Program-made: the position numbers and the translations under genes | Notes under the pieces: generated by a model | Seen by the model: the letters and a program-made list of their open reading frames with translations, nothing else | Told to the model about the DNA's origin: nothing | Database searches by the model: none | Shown: positions 1 through 8,786 of the stretch, piece by piece | Layout: every line of letters begins with the position of its first letter | Numbering within the stretch: position 1 is the stretch's first letter | Assembly (NCBI RefSeq): GCF_000829415.1 | Contig: NZ_AP014637.1 | Span: 4,419,001-4,483,000, forward strand | From: Pseudomonas sp. StFLB209 | GTDB taxonomy: Bacteria > Pseudomonadota > Gammaproteobacteria > Pseudomonadales > Pseudomonadaceae | DNA: 64,000 bases | Direction: 5' to 3'

Positions 1-394
1 TGCGATCGGCGTTCACTTCGCCGATGGCAGGCACCAGATTGTGCAGGTCGGCTTCGGCAAGCTGAAACCGCCTGTCGTTGCGTGAGCAGTTGGCGCGGCC
101 GCCGTTTTGCCAACACAGTCGTTGATGACCGATTTGCCAGGCCGACACGATATGCTCCCATTCGACGCGCCTGGCGCGCTGAGGATTCTTGCGAGGTATG
201 TACCCGCAACTGGCCAGGTCGATACGATTGCCCCTGTACTTGCAGCCACAGTAGAACTCGGTGGACTGCGCAGCATAGAGCGTTCTGGCGACTTTCTTGG
301 CCTCGCTGAAGGTTCGCGGTGCTGCGGCCTGGGTCTGTAACGACAGGCCCACCAGCAGCACCGCACACCAGCCCGTGTAAAATCTGCCAGGCAT
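1..394 (-). CDS. endA: Endonuclease I (partial, 3' end outside window)
   Basis: Periplasmic or secreted DNA endonuclease of the EndA/Vvn family. The protein starts [16 protein letters not shown] with a signal peptide ending near QTQAA. It then shows the family core: VEWEHIV with the catalytic His, GRANCSRND, and [18 protein letters not shown] at the window edge. The C-terminal part lies beyond position 1. The ATG at 394 is only 4 nt after the stop of the DUF1654 gene, so the two are probably one transcript. No strong Shine-Dalgarno is visible, which fits translational coupling. The upstream LexA box may therefore also control this gene. Family assignment is secure from the motifs; SOS control is inference. 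Confidence 0.92.
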   Translation of the reverse strand, partial: MPGRFYTGWCAVLLVGLSLQTQAAAPRTFSEAKKVARTLYAAQSTEFYCGCKYRGNRIDLASCGYIPRKNPQRARRVEWEHIVSAWQIGHQRLCWQNGGRANCSRNDRRFQLAEADLHNLVPAIGEVNADR

Positions 395-398
395 GCCG

Positions 399-647
399 TC
401 AGTCTTCTTTCGGTACGGTCCAGAACAACTGCACACCGCCATCGTCGCGCCAGGCGAGGGTGACGTTGTCATTTTCGGAGATTTCTTCGAGCAGACGTGC
501 CCAGTCCTCGTTCAGCTCGCCGGCCTGAGGCAGCAGCAGGGCGGTACGGGCTTTTTGCGCTGCCGGGGCATTGATGATTTTCTGGATGCGCATACCGAGA
601 CGCTCGTAAGTGCCGGGTGAGGCGGGCGCTGCATTTTGTTTTGCCAC
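399..647 (-). CDS. DUF1654 domain protein, LexA-box controlled
   Basis: Small Pseudomonas-specific family of unknown function (82 aa). Visible features are [15 protein letters not shown] near the N-terminus and [17 protein letters not shown] near the C-terminus, the conserved DUF1654 tail. I place the start at GTG 647 because AAGGA lies 9 nt upstream and the product then begins MAKQ, as is usual in the family. The ATG at 656 sits directly against the AAGGA and is less likely. The gene is followed after 4 nt by endA. A LexA box overlaps its promoter, so DNA-damage induction is likely. The molecular function is unknown. Confidence 0.85.
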   Translation of the reverse strand: MAKQNAAPASPGTYERLGMRIQKIINAPAAQKARTALLLPQAGELNEDWARLLEEISENDNVTLAWRDDGGVQLFWTVPKED

Positions 648-667
648 CTGAAGCATTCCTTGTTTTG

Positions 668-708
668 CTGTATGTGCATACAGTATTTTAACTGGCGCGC
701 TTTCGCAA
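668..708 (-). promoter_or_regulatory. LexA (SOS) box overlapping promoter of DUF1654-endA
   Basis: Positions 668-683 read CTGTATGTGCATACAG, a CTG-N10-CAG operator with a nearly palindromic AT-rich core, matching the gammaproteobacterial LexA consensus. On the minus strand a -35 like TTGCGA (703-708), a 17-nt spacer and a -10 like TACTGT (680-685) overlap the box, so bound LexA would block polymerase. The box is about 20 nt upstream of the GTG start. Confidence 0.85.
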
Positions 709-828
709 CAGGCGTGGCTATAGCGTAAATGACAATTCATTACCCGTTGTGCCCGGCCCAACGGTATTGAAGAAATGCCGGAACTGGCCGATTCCCTGTC
801 AGCGATCTGAATTGAACAGGGAGGGAGC

Positions 829-1236
829 ATGTCATTGTCAATCGCAATGGCTGGTGCATCGGTCAGGGTTGCCGGGGTGGCCAGCACGCCGGCTGATGTC
901 ACGGCCAGTGAGGCTGAGCGCGAAGATGCGTTGGCCGGGTTACAGGTGCCTGATGATCTTTCGCCCAAGGCCGGCAAGAAGAGCGGCTCGGGGCAGGGGC
1001 AAGTGGTCGATACCTTGCTTGACCGGTTGTCAGAGCTGCATGAGCGTCTGCGGCGTTTGCGTCAGGAACTGCGTGCTGCGGTCAATTCGCCCAATCCGGA
1101 CATCGTACGCTTGCCGCGTATCCTCAGCCTGCAGCGGCAGATCATGGTGACTAACGGCGACATCCAATTGGTATCGGGCCTGCTGATCAACGCATTGAAC
1201 AGAACCACCGGTAGCGGCGTCAGTACCCAGGCTTGA
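829..1236 (+). CDS. Hypothetical protein with coiled-coil-like segment
   Basis: 135 aa, no recognised domain. An AGGGAGGGAGC ribosome site lies just before ATG 829. The first about 50 residues are Ala/Gly/Ser-rich and look disordered. Residues about 60-95 are rich in Leu, Arg and Glu (LLDRLSELHERLRRLRQEL) and look helical or coiled-coil. The C-terminus ends in a Thr/Gly/Ser tail. There is no signal peptide or membrane segment. It stands alone, divergent from the DUF1654-endA pair and 100 nt before the rbs promoter region. Probably a real gene given the strong ribosome site; role unknown. Confidence 0.7.
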   Translation: MSLSIAMAGASVRVAGVASTPADVTASEAEREDALAGLQVPDDLSPKAGKKSGSGQGQVVDTLLDRLSELHERLRRLRQELRAAVNSPNPDIVRLPRILSLQRQIMVTNGDIQLVSGLLINALNRTTGSGVSTQA

Positions 1237-1291
1237 TGGCGATAGGTCATCAGGTTGACAAACCTTGAATGGTTTTCGATAGTGAGTGTCT

Positions 1292-1305
1292 CGCAAACGT
1301 TTGCG
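1292..1305. promoter_or_regulatory. Palindromic operator, probably for RbsR
   Basis: CGCAAACGTTTGCG is a perfect 14-bp palindrome with the central CG step typical of LacI/PurR-family operators. It lies 36 nt upstream of rbsB, and rbsR (LacI family) is in the same operon. Assignment to RbsR is inference from context. Confidence 0.75.
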
Positions 1306-1340
1306 CGCCGCACAATAATCACAAGATCGGAGATGCATTC

Positions 1341-2300
1341 ATGAAGCTGCCCTTTGCTGGCCGTCTGCTCGCTGTCGCTGTATTTGCCTCGCTCACCAGC
1401 CTTGTACCCTTGTCATCGGCTTACGCTCAAACGGAACAAAAGCCCAAAGTCGCTCTGGTCATGAAGTCGTTGGCCAATGAATTCTTCCTGACCATGGAAG
1501 ACGGCGCCAAGGCTTACCAGAAAGAGCATGCCGGCGATTTCGATCTGATCTCCAATGGCATCAAGGATGAATCCGATACCGCCAGCCAGATTCGTATCGT
1601 CGAGCAGATGATCGTCTCGAAAGTCGATGCGCTGGTCATTGCGCCGGCTGATTCCAAAGCGCTGGTGCCGGTGATCAAGAAAGCCGTGGATGCGGGTATC
1701 AAGGTCGTCAATATCGACAACCAGCTCGATGCCGCAGTGCTCAAGAGCAAGAGTATCGAAGTACCTTTCGTAGGGCCTGACAACCGCAAGGGCGCGCAAC
1801 TGGTCGGCGATTACCTGGCCGGGCAACTGCAAGCGGGGGATGAGGTCGGCATTATCGAAGGCGTGCCGACCACCACCAATGCCCAGCAACGCACGGCAGG
1901 CTTCCAGGATGCCATGCAGGCGGCGCAGATCAAGGTGGTTTCCGTGCAGTCCGGCAACTGGGAAATCGACAAGGGCAACGCCGTCGCGGCGGCAATGCTC
2001 AATGAATACCCCAACCTCAAGGCGCTGCTGGCCGGCAATGACAGCATGGCGCTGGGCGCGGTTTCGGCGGTGCGCGCGGCGGGCAAGGCCGGCAAGGTCA
2101 AAGTGGTCGGCTACGACAATATCAACGCCATCAAACCGATGCTCAAGGACGGTCGTATCCTCGCCACTGCCGACCAGTTCGCTGCCCGTCAGGCGGTATT
2201 CGGCATTGAGGCCGCGCTCAAGTCCCTCAAGGGCGAGCCGCTGGGCAGCGTCAATGGCGTGATCCAGACCCCGGTGGAACTGGTTACCCAGGCCAGGTAA
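1341..2300 (+). CDS. rbsB: Ribose ABC transporter, periplasmic binding protein
   Basis: Binds ribose in the periplasm and hands it to RbsAC. 319 aa. Sec signal peptide with likely cleavage after SAYA (about residue 29). The mature part has the sugar-binding Peripla_BP_4 pattern: KVALVMKSLANEFF, VDALVIAPADS, VVNIDNQLD, GVPTTTNAQQR and LLAGNDSMALGAV. ATG 1341 is chosen because GGAG precedes it and the signal peptide starts there; an upstream in-frame ATG at 1269 would add an unlikely leader across the operator. First gene of rbsBACRKD. Expression is probably repressed by RbsR at the palindrome upstream. Confidence 0.95.
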   Translation: MKLPFAGRLLAVAVFASLTSLVPLSSAYAQTEQKPKVALVMKSLANEFFLTMEDGAKAYQKEHAGDFDLISNGIKDESDTASQIRIVEQMIVSKVDALVIAPADSKALVPVIKKAVDAGIKVVNIDNQLDAAVLKSKSIEVPFVGPDNRKGAQLVGDYLAGQLQAGDEVGIIEGVPTTTNAQQRTAGFQDAMQAAQIKVVSVQSGNWEIDKGNAVAAAMLNEYPNLKALLAGNDSMALGAVSAVRAAGKAGKVKVVGYDNINAIKPMLKDGRILATADQFAARQAVFGIEAALKSLKGEPLGSVNGVIQTPVELVTQAR

Positions 2301-2312
2301 GAGGTACAACCT

Positions 2313-3863
2313 ATGTCAGCCTCTACAGAGGTCGTGCTCTCGGTGCACGGTATCGGCAAGCACTATGCCCAGCCGGTGCTCGCCGATATCGACCTGACTC
2401 TGCTGCGCGGCGAGGTATTGGCCCTGACCGGCGAGAACGGCGCAGGCAAAAGCACCTTGTCGAAGATCATCGGCGGGTTGGTGGTGCCTGGCACCGGGCA
2501 GATGCAGTTCATGGGGCAGGCTTATCAGCCGGCCAGCCGGACCCAGGCCGAGCAGCTCGGAGTGCGGATGGTCATGCAGGAGCTCAACCTGCTGCCGACC
2601 CTCACCGTCGCGGAAAACCTGTTTCTCGACAAGTTGCCGCGTCGCGCCGGCTGGATTGACCGCAAGCGGCTGCGCGCCATGGCCCGTGAGACCATGGCGC
2701 GGGTCGGCCTGGAAGCGATCGATCCTGACACCCTGGTTGCCGAATTGGGCGTCGGCCATCAACAGATGGTCGAGATCGCTCGCAACCTGATCGGCGATTG
2801 TCGGGTGCTGATTCTTGACGAGCCCACGGCCATGCTCAGCGCGCGGGAGGTCGGCTTGCTGTTCGAACAGATCGCCCGTTTGCAGGCGCGCGGCGTGTCG
2901 ATCATCTATATCTCGCATCGTCTCGAAGAACTGGCACGGATCGCCCAGCGCATTGCGGTGTTGCGCGACGGCAGGCTGGTGTGTGTCGAGCCCATGAGTC
3001 GCTACGACAGCCAGCAACTGGTGGCGCTGATGGTGGGGCGCGAGTTGGGTGAACAGTTCGACATGGGCCAACGGCACATCGGCGAAGTCGCGCTGGCGGT
3101 GCGTGGCCTGGGGCGCAAGGGCAAGGTCGACAATGTCTCGTTCGAAGTGCGCCAGGGCGAGATTCTCGGCATTTGCGGGCTGGTCGGCGCCGGTCGCACT
3201 GAGCTGCTGCGCCTGATCTACGGTGCTGACCGCGCCGACGCCGGGCAGGTCGAGGTGGGCCAGCCATTGCGTGTGGTGAGCATTGACTCACCCAGTGATG
3301 CGGTGCGCCATGGCATTGCACTGATCAGCGAGGACCGCAAAGGAGAAGGGCTGCTGTTGTCGCAAAGCGTCAGTGCCAATATCGCTCTGGGCAATATGCC
3401 GGCCATCGCCCGTGGCAGCATCGTCAGTGCAGCGCGTGAGCGAGCCTTGGCGCTGCGTCAGGTCGAAGCGCTGCGGGTTCGCTGCTCCGGGCCTGACCAG
3501 GAAGTCGGGCAGTTATCAGGCGGCAATCAGCAGAAAGTGGTGATCGGTCGCTGGCTGGAGCGCGACTGCCCGGTGATGCTGTTTGATGAGCCGACCCGAG
3601 GTATCGATATTGGTGCCAAATTCGATATCTACGCGCTGCTCGGCGAACTGACCCGCAAGGGGCGGGCGCTGGTGGTCGTGTCCAGCGACCTGCGCGAGTT
3701 GATGCTGATCTGCGACCGTATCGCCGTGCTTTGCGCCGGGCGCCTGATCGATACCTTCGAGCGTGCCACCTGGACCCAGGACCAACTGCTGGCGGCTGCG
3801 TTTGCCGGTTATCAGACCTCTACTGCGCAGCCCGTCGAGAGCGCTGCGGGGATTAACCAATGA
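2313..3863 (+). CDS. rbsA: Ribose ABC transporter, double ATPase
   Basis: Cytoplasmic ATPase that powers ribose import. 516 aa with two fused nucleotide-binding domains, as usual for sugar importers of this class. NBD1 has Walker A GENGAGKST (residues 40-48) and Walker B LILDEPTAML. NBD2 has the degenerate Walker A GLVGAGRTE, the signature LSGGNQQK and MLFDEPTRGIDIG. The degenerate second P-loop is a known family trait, not damage. It follows rbsB by 12 nt and overlaps rbsC by 4 nt (ATGA), so translation is coupled. Confidence 0.95.
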   Translation: MSASTEVVLSVHGIGKHYAQPVLADIDLTLLRGEVLALTGENGAGKSTLSKIIGGLVVPGTGQMQFMGQAYQPASRTQAEQLGVRMVMQELNLLPTLTVAENLFLDKLPRRAGWIDRKRLRAMARETMARVGLEAIDPDTLVAELGVGHQQMVEIARNLIGDCRVLILDEPTAMLSAREVGLLFEQIARLQARGVSIIYISHRLEELARIAQRIAVLRDGRLVCVEPMSRYDSQQLVALMVGRELGEQFDMGQRHIGEVALAVRGLGRKGKVDNVSFEVRQGEILGICGLVGAGRTELLRLIYGADRADAGQVEVGQPLRVVSIDSPSDAVRHGIALISEDRKGEGLLLSQSVSANIALGNMPAIARGSIVSAARERALALRQVEALRVRCSGPDQEVGQLSGGNQQKVVIGRWLERDCPVMLFDEPTRGIDIGAKFDIYALLGELTRKGRALVVVSSDLRELMLICDRIAVLCAGRLIDTFERATWTQDQLLAAAFAGYQTSTAQPVESAAGINQ

Positions 3864-4855
3864 ATTCTTCAACCGATACTTCGGCCACATCGCTGCCGGC
3901 CCGCCGTGGCGCCCACTATTTCGGGCTGGGCACCTATCTGGGCCTGGCCGGCGCGTTGCTGGCGATGGTTGTGCTGTTCTCGCTGCTCAGCGAACACTTT
4001 TTGTCTTACCAGACCTTCAGCACCCTGGCCAACCAGATTCCTGACCTGATGGTTCTGGCCGTCGGCATGACCCTGGTACTGATCATTGGCGGTATCGACC
4101 TGTCCGTCGGTTCGGTGCTGGCCCTGGCCGCCTCGGCGGTCAGCGTCGCGATCCTCGGTTGGGGTTGGAGTGTTGTGCCCGCCGCGTTGCTGGGTATGGC
4201 GTGTGCAACCCTGGCAGGGGCGGTGACGGGTTCGATTACCGTGGCCTGGCGCATCCCGTCGTTCATCGTTTCGTTGGGCGTACTGGAAATGGCCCGTGGC
4301 CTGGCCTATCAGATGACCAACTCGCGCACGGCTTATATCGGCGACGCATTCGCCTGGTTTTCCAATCCGATCGCCTTTGGGGTCGCGCCGTCGTTTCTGA
4401 TCGCGCTGTCAGTGATTTTCGTGGCTCAGGCGGTGCTGACGCGCACCGTGTTCGGTCGTTACCTGATTGGCATTGGCACCAACGAAGAGGCGGTGCGGCT
4501 AGCGGGTATCAACCCCAAACCCTACAAAATCATGGTGTTCGCCCTGATGGGGCTGCTCGCCGGGCTGGCGGCGCTGTTTCAGATTTCCCGTCTCGAAGCG
4601 GCCGACCCCAATGCTGGCGCGGGTCTTGAGCTGCAAGTCATTGCTGCGGTAGTTATCGGTGGCACCAGCTTGATGGGCGGGCGCGGGTCGATCATCAGCA
4701 CCTTCTTTGGTGTGCTGATCATCTCGGTGCTGGCCGCCGGGTTGGCGCAGATTGGTGCCAGTGAACCGACCAAACGCATCATTACCGGTGCGGTGATTGT
4801 GATTGCCGTGGTGCTCGACACCTACCGCAGTCATCGCGCCAAACGGCAGGGCTGA
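3860..4855 (+). CDS. rbsC: Ribose ABC transporter, permease
   Basis: Inner-membrane channel of the ribose importer. 331 aa, about ten hydrophobic segments, with the BPD_transp_2 family patterns LVLIIGGIDLSVGSVLAL and the late coupling segment around GTNEEAVRLAGINPK. The start overlaps the rbsA stop by 4 nt. The rbsR start follows the rbsC stop by 1 nt, which is unusually tight. No sign of damage. Confidence 0.95.
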   Translation: MNSSTDTSATSLPARRGAHYFGLGTYLGLAGALLAMVVLFSLLSEHFLSYQTFSTLANQIPDLMVLAVGMTLVLIIGGIDLSVGSVLALAASAVSVAILGWGWSVVPAALLGMACATLAGAVTGSITVAWRIPSFIVSLGVLEMARGLAYQMTNSRTAYIGDAFAWFSNPIAFGVAPSFLIALSVIFVAQAVLTRTVFGRYLIGIGTNEEAVRLAGINPKPYKIMVFALMGLLAGLAALFQISRLEAADPNAGAGLELQVIAAVVIGGTSLMGGRGSIISTFFGVLIISVLAAGLAQIGASEPTKRIITGAVIVIAVVLDTYRSHRAKRQG

Positions 4856-4856
4856 A

Positions 4857-5861
4857 ATGGCAACTATCAAAGACGTGGCCGCCCTTGCGGGCATTTCCTA
4901 CACAACCGTGTCTCACGTGTTGAATAACAGCCGACCGGTCAGTGAGGCGGTGCGTCTCAAGGTCGAGGCGGCCATCGTTCAGCTCGACTATGTACCCAGC
5001 GCCGTGGCCCGTTCACTCAAGGCTCAGGCCACTGCAACCATCGGGCTGCTGGTGCCTAACGGCATGAACCCGTATTTTGCGGAGCTGGCCAGAGGCATCG
5101 AGGATCACTGCGAGCGTAACGGCTTCTGTGTGATTCTCTGCAACTCCGACGACGACCCGCAGAAACAGCGCAATTACTTGCGCGTACTGCAGGAAAAGCG
5201 CGTCGATGGCCTGATCGTTTCTTCCGTGGATGGCGATGCGGGGATTGCCGGCGGTTTGGCGGCGGTGCGCACCCCGACGGTGATCGTCGACCGTGAGCTG
5301 GCAGGCGTGGATGCCGATCTGGTTCGCATCGATCACGAGCAGGGTGCGTGGCTGGCGACCCGCCATTTGCTGGAGCTGGGGCATCGGCAGATTGCTTGCA
5401 TTGCTGGCCCGCAACACGCCGCCGTCACCGCCATGCGCCTGGCCGGTTATCGGCGCGCGTTGCAGCAGGCGGGTGTGTCTGCCCGGCAGGAATGGGCGCT
5501 GTACAGCGACTTCACCAGCCCGGCGGGGCACCAGGCGGCCGCCGCCTTGCTGGCGGGTGAGCGACCCACGGCGATTTTCGCCGGTAACGACATGATTGGC
5601 ATCGGTGTTCTGCGTGCCGCGGCCGAGCGTGGTATCAGCGTGCCGCAAGCGCTGTCGGTCATCGGATTTGACGATGTACAACTCAGTCGGTTCGTGTACC
5701 CGGCCCTGACCACGGTCGGCCAGTCGATCATGCAGTTGGGCGAGGCCGCTGCGCAGCGGCTGTTACGGCGCATCGCCAACCCGGGGGAGCCTGTTGAAAA
5801 ATTGCTGATCAGGCCCGACGTGGTGGTGCGGGAGTCCACCGCGCCAGTCGCTGCGCTTTAA
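4857..5861 (+). CDS. rbsR: LacI-family repressor of ribose operon
   Basis: Transcription repressor, 334 aa. The N-terminal helix-turn-helix reads MATIKDVAALAGISYTTVSH (residues 1-20), followed by the hinge and a periplasmic-binding-protein-like sensor domain (TIGLLVPNGMNPYF, DGLIVSS, AIFAGNDMIGIGVL, VIGFDDVQLS). The start at 4857 matches the canonical MATIKDVA beginning; longer in-frame starts lie inside rbsC. It sits inside the operon it most likely controls, giving autoregulation. The ligand is probably ribose or a ribose derivative, inferred from neighbours. Confidence 0.93.
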   Translation: MATIKDVAALAGISYTTVSHVLNNSRPVSEAVRLKVEAAIVQLDYVPSAVARSLKAQATATIGLLVPNGMNPYFAELARGIEDHCERNGFCVILCNSDDDPQKQRNYLRVLQEKRVDGLIVSSVDGDAGIAGGLAAVRTPTVIVDRELAGVDADLVRIDHEQGAWLATRHLLELGHRQIACIAGPQHAAVTAMRLAGYRRALQQAGVSARQEWALYSDFTSPAGHQAAAALLAGERPTAIFAGNDMIGIGVLRAAAERGISVPQALSVIGFDDVQLSRFVYPALTTVGQSIMQLGEAAAQRLLRRIANPGEPVEKLLIRPDVVVRESTAPVAAL

Positions 5862-5933
5862 AACGATCCGGTCAGCCGTTGCAGGCTGGCCAGCACAACA
5901 ATCCGGTTTGGATGAGAGGGCAAGGCCACAATC

Positions 5934-6854
5934 ATGCAAGAACAAGTAGTGGTAATCGGCAGCCTGAACATGGACCTGGTGGTGCGTACGCCGCGTCTGC
6001 CGCGTCCGGGCGAGACGTTGACCGGTCGTTCGTTTGTCACCGTAGCGGGTGGCAAGGGTGCCAATCAGGCGGTTGCTGCAGCGCGGTTGGGCAGTCAGGT
6101 GGCAATGATCGGCTGCGTTGGTGATGATGGTTATGGCAAGCAATTGCGCGATGCGCTGCTTGATGAAGGGATCGACTGTCAGGGCGTCTGTTGTGTACCA
6201 GGGGTCAATACCGGCATCGCGTCAATCCTGGTTGATGAGCATGGCCAGAACGCGATTGTGATCGTGGCGGGCGGCAACGGCGAATTGCTCCCGGCCTCGG
6301 TTGAGCGTTTCGATGCTCTGCTGGCCTCGGCCAAGGTCGTTGTCTGCCAATTGGAAGTCCCGCTAGCCACTGTTGAGTACAGCCTGCGACGTGCGCGTGA
6401 GCTGGGCTGTACGGTGATTCTCAACCCCGCCCCGGCCAGTGAGCCGCTGCCTGCGCACTGGTACGGTCTGATCGACTACCTGATTCCCAACGAAAGCGAG
6501 GCTCAGGCGCTGAGCGGCTTGCCGGTTAGCTCGGTAGCCGAGGCCGAGGCCGCAGCAGGTGTTCTGCTGAGCGCGGGGGTGGCGAACGTGATTGTCACGC
6601 TCGGTGGGCAAGGGGTGTTGTGGGTCAACGAGTCCGGCGTGCAGCAGAGTGCCGCCCACCGCGTGTCGGCCGTGGATACCACGGCGGCGGGCGATACCTT
6701 TGTCGGTGGTTTTGCCGCTGCCCTGGCCCGGGGGCAGGCGCCGGAGCAGGCATTGCGTCTGGCGCAGGCGGCTGCAGCGCTGTCGGTGACCCGTGAGGGT
6801 GCCCAACCTTCGATTCCTGTGCTGGATGAAGTGAAGAGGTTCATGGCGTCATGA
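5934..6854 (+). CDS. rbsK: Ribokinase
   Basis: Phosphorylates D-ribose to ribose 5-phosphate with ATP. 306 aa, PfkB family. The first signature, [15 protein letters not shown], begins at residue 39. The second, [14 protein letters not shown], begins near residue 248 and contains the catalytic Asp and the anion hole. AAGG precedes the ATG by 9 nt. It overlaps rbsD by 4 nt (ATGA). With RbsBAC and RbsD it forms a complete uptake and activation route. Confidence 0.95.
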   Translation: MQEQVVVIGSLNMDLVVRTPRLPRPGETLTGRSFVTVAGGKGANQAVAAARLGSQVAMIGCVGDDGYGKQLRDALLDEGIDCQGVCCVPGVNTGIASILVDEHGQNAIVIVAGGNGELLPASVERFDALLASAKVVVCQLEVPLATVEYSLRRARELGCTVILNPAPASEPLPAHWYGLIDYLIPNESEAQALSGLPVSSVAEAEAAAGVLLSAGVANVIVTLGGQGVLWVNESGVQQSAAHRVSAVDTTAAGDTFVGGFAAALARGQAPEQALRLAQAAAALSVTREGAQPSIPVLDEVKRFMAS

Positions 6855-7255
6855 AGAAAACTCCATTGCTCAATATTGCCCTGTCACGGGTGATTGCGTC
6901 GCTGGGGCATGGCGATGTGCTGCTGATTGTCGATGCAGGCATGCCGGTGCCGCCAGGCGTTGAACTGATCGATCTGGCGCTGACCCGCGGCGTTCCGGAC
7001 TTTATCGCCGTGCTGGATGTGGTGCTTAGCGAAATGCAGGTCGAGAGCCATGTACTGGCGCGGGAAATGATCGAGGTCCAGCCGCCGGCCTTGCAAGTCA
7101 TCGAGACCTTGCAGATCGACGGCCAGTTGGGGCGGCAGAGCTGGGTCAGCCATGAGGAGTTGAAAGTCTTGAGTCGCACGGCCAAGGCGATCGTGCGTAC
7201 CGGCGAATGCCAGCCTTACAGCAACGTGGCGCTGGTCGCGGGTGTTGTTTTCTAG
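6851..7255 (+). CDS. rbsD: D-ribose pyranase
   Basis: Converts beta-pyranose ribose to the furanose form that ribokinase uses. 134 aa, the usual length for the RbsD/FucU family. It shows [18 protein letters not shown], with His20 as the expected catalytic residue, and the C-terminal [13 protein letters not shown] segment. It is translationally coupled to rbsK through a 4-nt overlap. No defects seen. Confidence 0.95.
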   Translation: MKKTPLLNIALSRVIASLGHGDVLLIVDAGMPVPPGVELIDLALTRGVPDFIAVLDVVLSEMQVESHVLAREMIEVQPPALQVIETLQIDGQLGRQSWVSHEELKVLSRTAKAIVRTGECQPYSNVALVAGVVF

Positions 7256-7276
7256 TGAATAAACGAGGAGTGCTGC

Positions 7277-8302
7277 ATGACAGGGATATCAAGGTTCAAA
7301 CAACTGATTGCAGGAGTAGCAATGGTGGTCATGCTCGGGGTAACCACTGCCCAGGCGGCAGAAAAGCGTGATTTGATCATCGACACCGACCCGGGTGCCG
7401 ATGACGTGGTTGCACTGTTGCTGGCCCTGGCGTCGCCTGAAGAACTCAACTTGCTGGCCATCACCACCGTGGCGGGCAATGTGCGGCTGGACAAAACCTC
7501 GCGCAATGCCCGGTTGGCCAGGGAGTGGGGCGGCCGCGAAAATGTGCCGGTGTATGCCGGTGCGCCACGGCCGTTGGTGCGCCCGCCGATCTACGCAGAA
7601 AACGTTCATGGCCAGGAAGGCCTGCCCGGGGTTGAGGTTTATGAGCCTCAGGCCAAGCTGGCTGAGGGCAATGCTGTCGATTATCTGATTCGCACGCTGA
7701 GCAATGCCGCGCCGCACAGTATCACCATTGCCATGCTCGGGCCGCAGACCAATCTGGCGCTGGCGTTGACCCAAGCGCCGGAAATTACTCAGGGCATCAA
7801 GGAAGTGGTAGTCATGGGGGGTGCGCACTTCAATGGCGGCAATATCACCCCGGTGGCCGAATTCAATCTGTTTGCCGACCCCCATGCCGCGCAGGTGGTG
7901 CTGGCTAGCGGCGTGAAGCTGACTTACATTCCGCTGGATGTCACCCACAAGATTCTCACCAGTGACGCGCGCATTGCACGTATTGGCGGCCTGGGTAACC
8001 GGGCGGGCAAGCTGGTCAAGGATATTCTGCAGGCCTACGTGAAACTCGACATGGAGCATTACGGCTTGCCCGGCGGGCCTGTGCACGATGCCAGCGTGAT
8101 TGCCTGGTTGCTCAAGCCGCAATTGTTTTCGGGCAGGCCTGTCAACCTGGCTATCGACAGCCGCGAGGGGCTTGGCTTTGGCCAGACCGTGGCAGACTGG
8201 TACGGCACCCTCAAGCAACCCGACAACGTGTACTGGGTTGCTGATGGCGATGCTCAAGGGTTTTTCGACTTGCTCAGCGAGCGTCTGGCGCGCCTGAAGT
8301 GA
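7277..8302 (+). CDS. Periplasmic nucleoside hydrolase (IunH family)
   Basis: Splits nucleosides into base and ribose. 341 aa. A signal peptide (residues 1 to about 27, ending TTAQA) indicates export, unlike the cytoplasmic Rih enzymes. The hallmark DTDPGADD (residues 36-43) binds the catalytic calcium and the ribose. GGAHFNGGNITPVAEFN and HDASVIAW are the other family motifs. It lies 21 nt after rbsD, so ribose released outside the membrane would feed the RbsBAC importer. That makes the operon a nucleoside-scavenging unit (inference from context). Base specificity cannot be told. Confidence 0.9.
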   Translation: MTGISRFKQLIAGVAMVVMLGVTTAQAAEKRDLIIDTDPGADDVVALLLALASPEELNLLAITTVAGNVRLDKTSRNARLAREWGGRENVPVYAGAPRPLVRPPIYAENVHGQEGLPGVEVYEPQAKLAEGNAVDYLIRTLSNAAPHSITIAMLGPQTNLALALTQAPEITQGIKEVVVMGGAHFNGGNITPVAEFNLFADPHAAQVVLASGVKLTYIPLDVTHKILTSDARIARIGGLGNRAGKLVKDILQAYVKLDMEHYGLPGGPVHDASVIAWLLKPQLFSGRPVNLAIDSREGLGFGQTVADWYGTLKQPDNVYWVADGDAQGFFDLLSERLARLK

Positions 8303-8311
8303 ATGCCGGCC

Positions 8312-8506
8312 TCAGGCTTCTATGGCCGGTGCAGCGTAGCGACTCAAGACCTGGCCGATAAAGGCTTGAGCGTTTTCGGTGCCCAGCTCCTTGATCAGCA
8401 AGTCGATGGCAATGATTGCCAGTTCTTCTGCGGAACCGGGGCTGTGCGCGCATTGCCCCTGCGGCCAGCGAGCCTTGATGTCCGCTTCGATGGATACGAT
8501 TGACAT
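8312..8506 (-). CDS. Small hypothetical protein
   Basis: 64 aa, unknown family. The sequence (SPGSAEELAIIAIDLLIKEL, then NAQAFIGQVLSRY) has the amphipathic composition of a small helical cytoplasmic protein. An AGGA ribosome site lies about 10 nt before ATG 8506. It converges on the nucleoside hydrolase gene with a 9-nt gap. Two plus-strand frames also cross this stretch but lack ribosome sites and look like random translation. Moderately confident it is real. Confidence 0.6.
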   Translation of the reverse strand: MSIVSIEADIKARWPQGQCAHSPGSAEELAIIAIDLLIKELGTENAQAFIGQVLSRYAAPAIEA

Positions 8507-8786
8507 GTTTCTATGGTCCTGTGTGGTGTCCAGCTATTTGCAGCCCGTTCTGTTGGCTGAAAACGGGCGCGTGCAGTAAACCACTACCGCGCCTCTTTGG
8601 CACTTCGACTTACGCATTGGATGGCGGGTCACCACAAAGAACCTATTAACGTTTTGTGACGTTTTGTCGACCCCGGTAAACTCTCGACTGGGGCAGACTC
8701 CCGCCCCACGGACGGCTATGTGCAACCAATACGCTTACGTGTGGTCGCAAAAGGTCTGATCCTGTTCATCGGTAAAGGAGGCTGTA

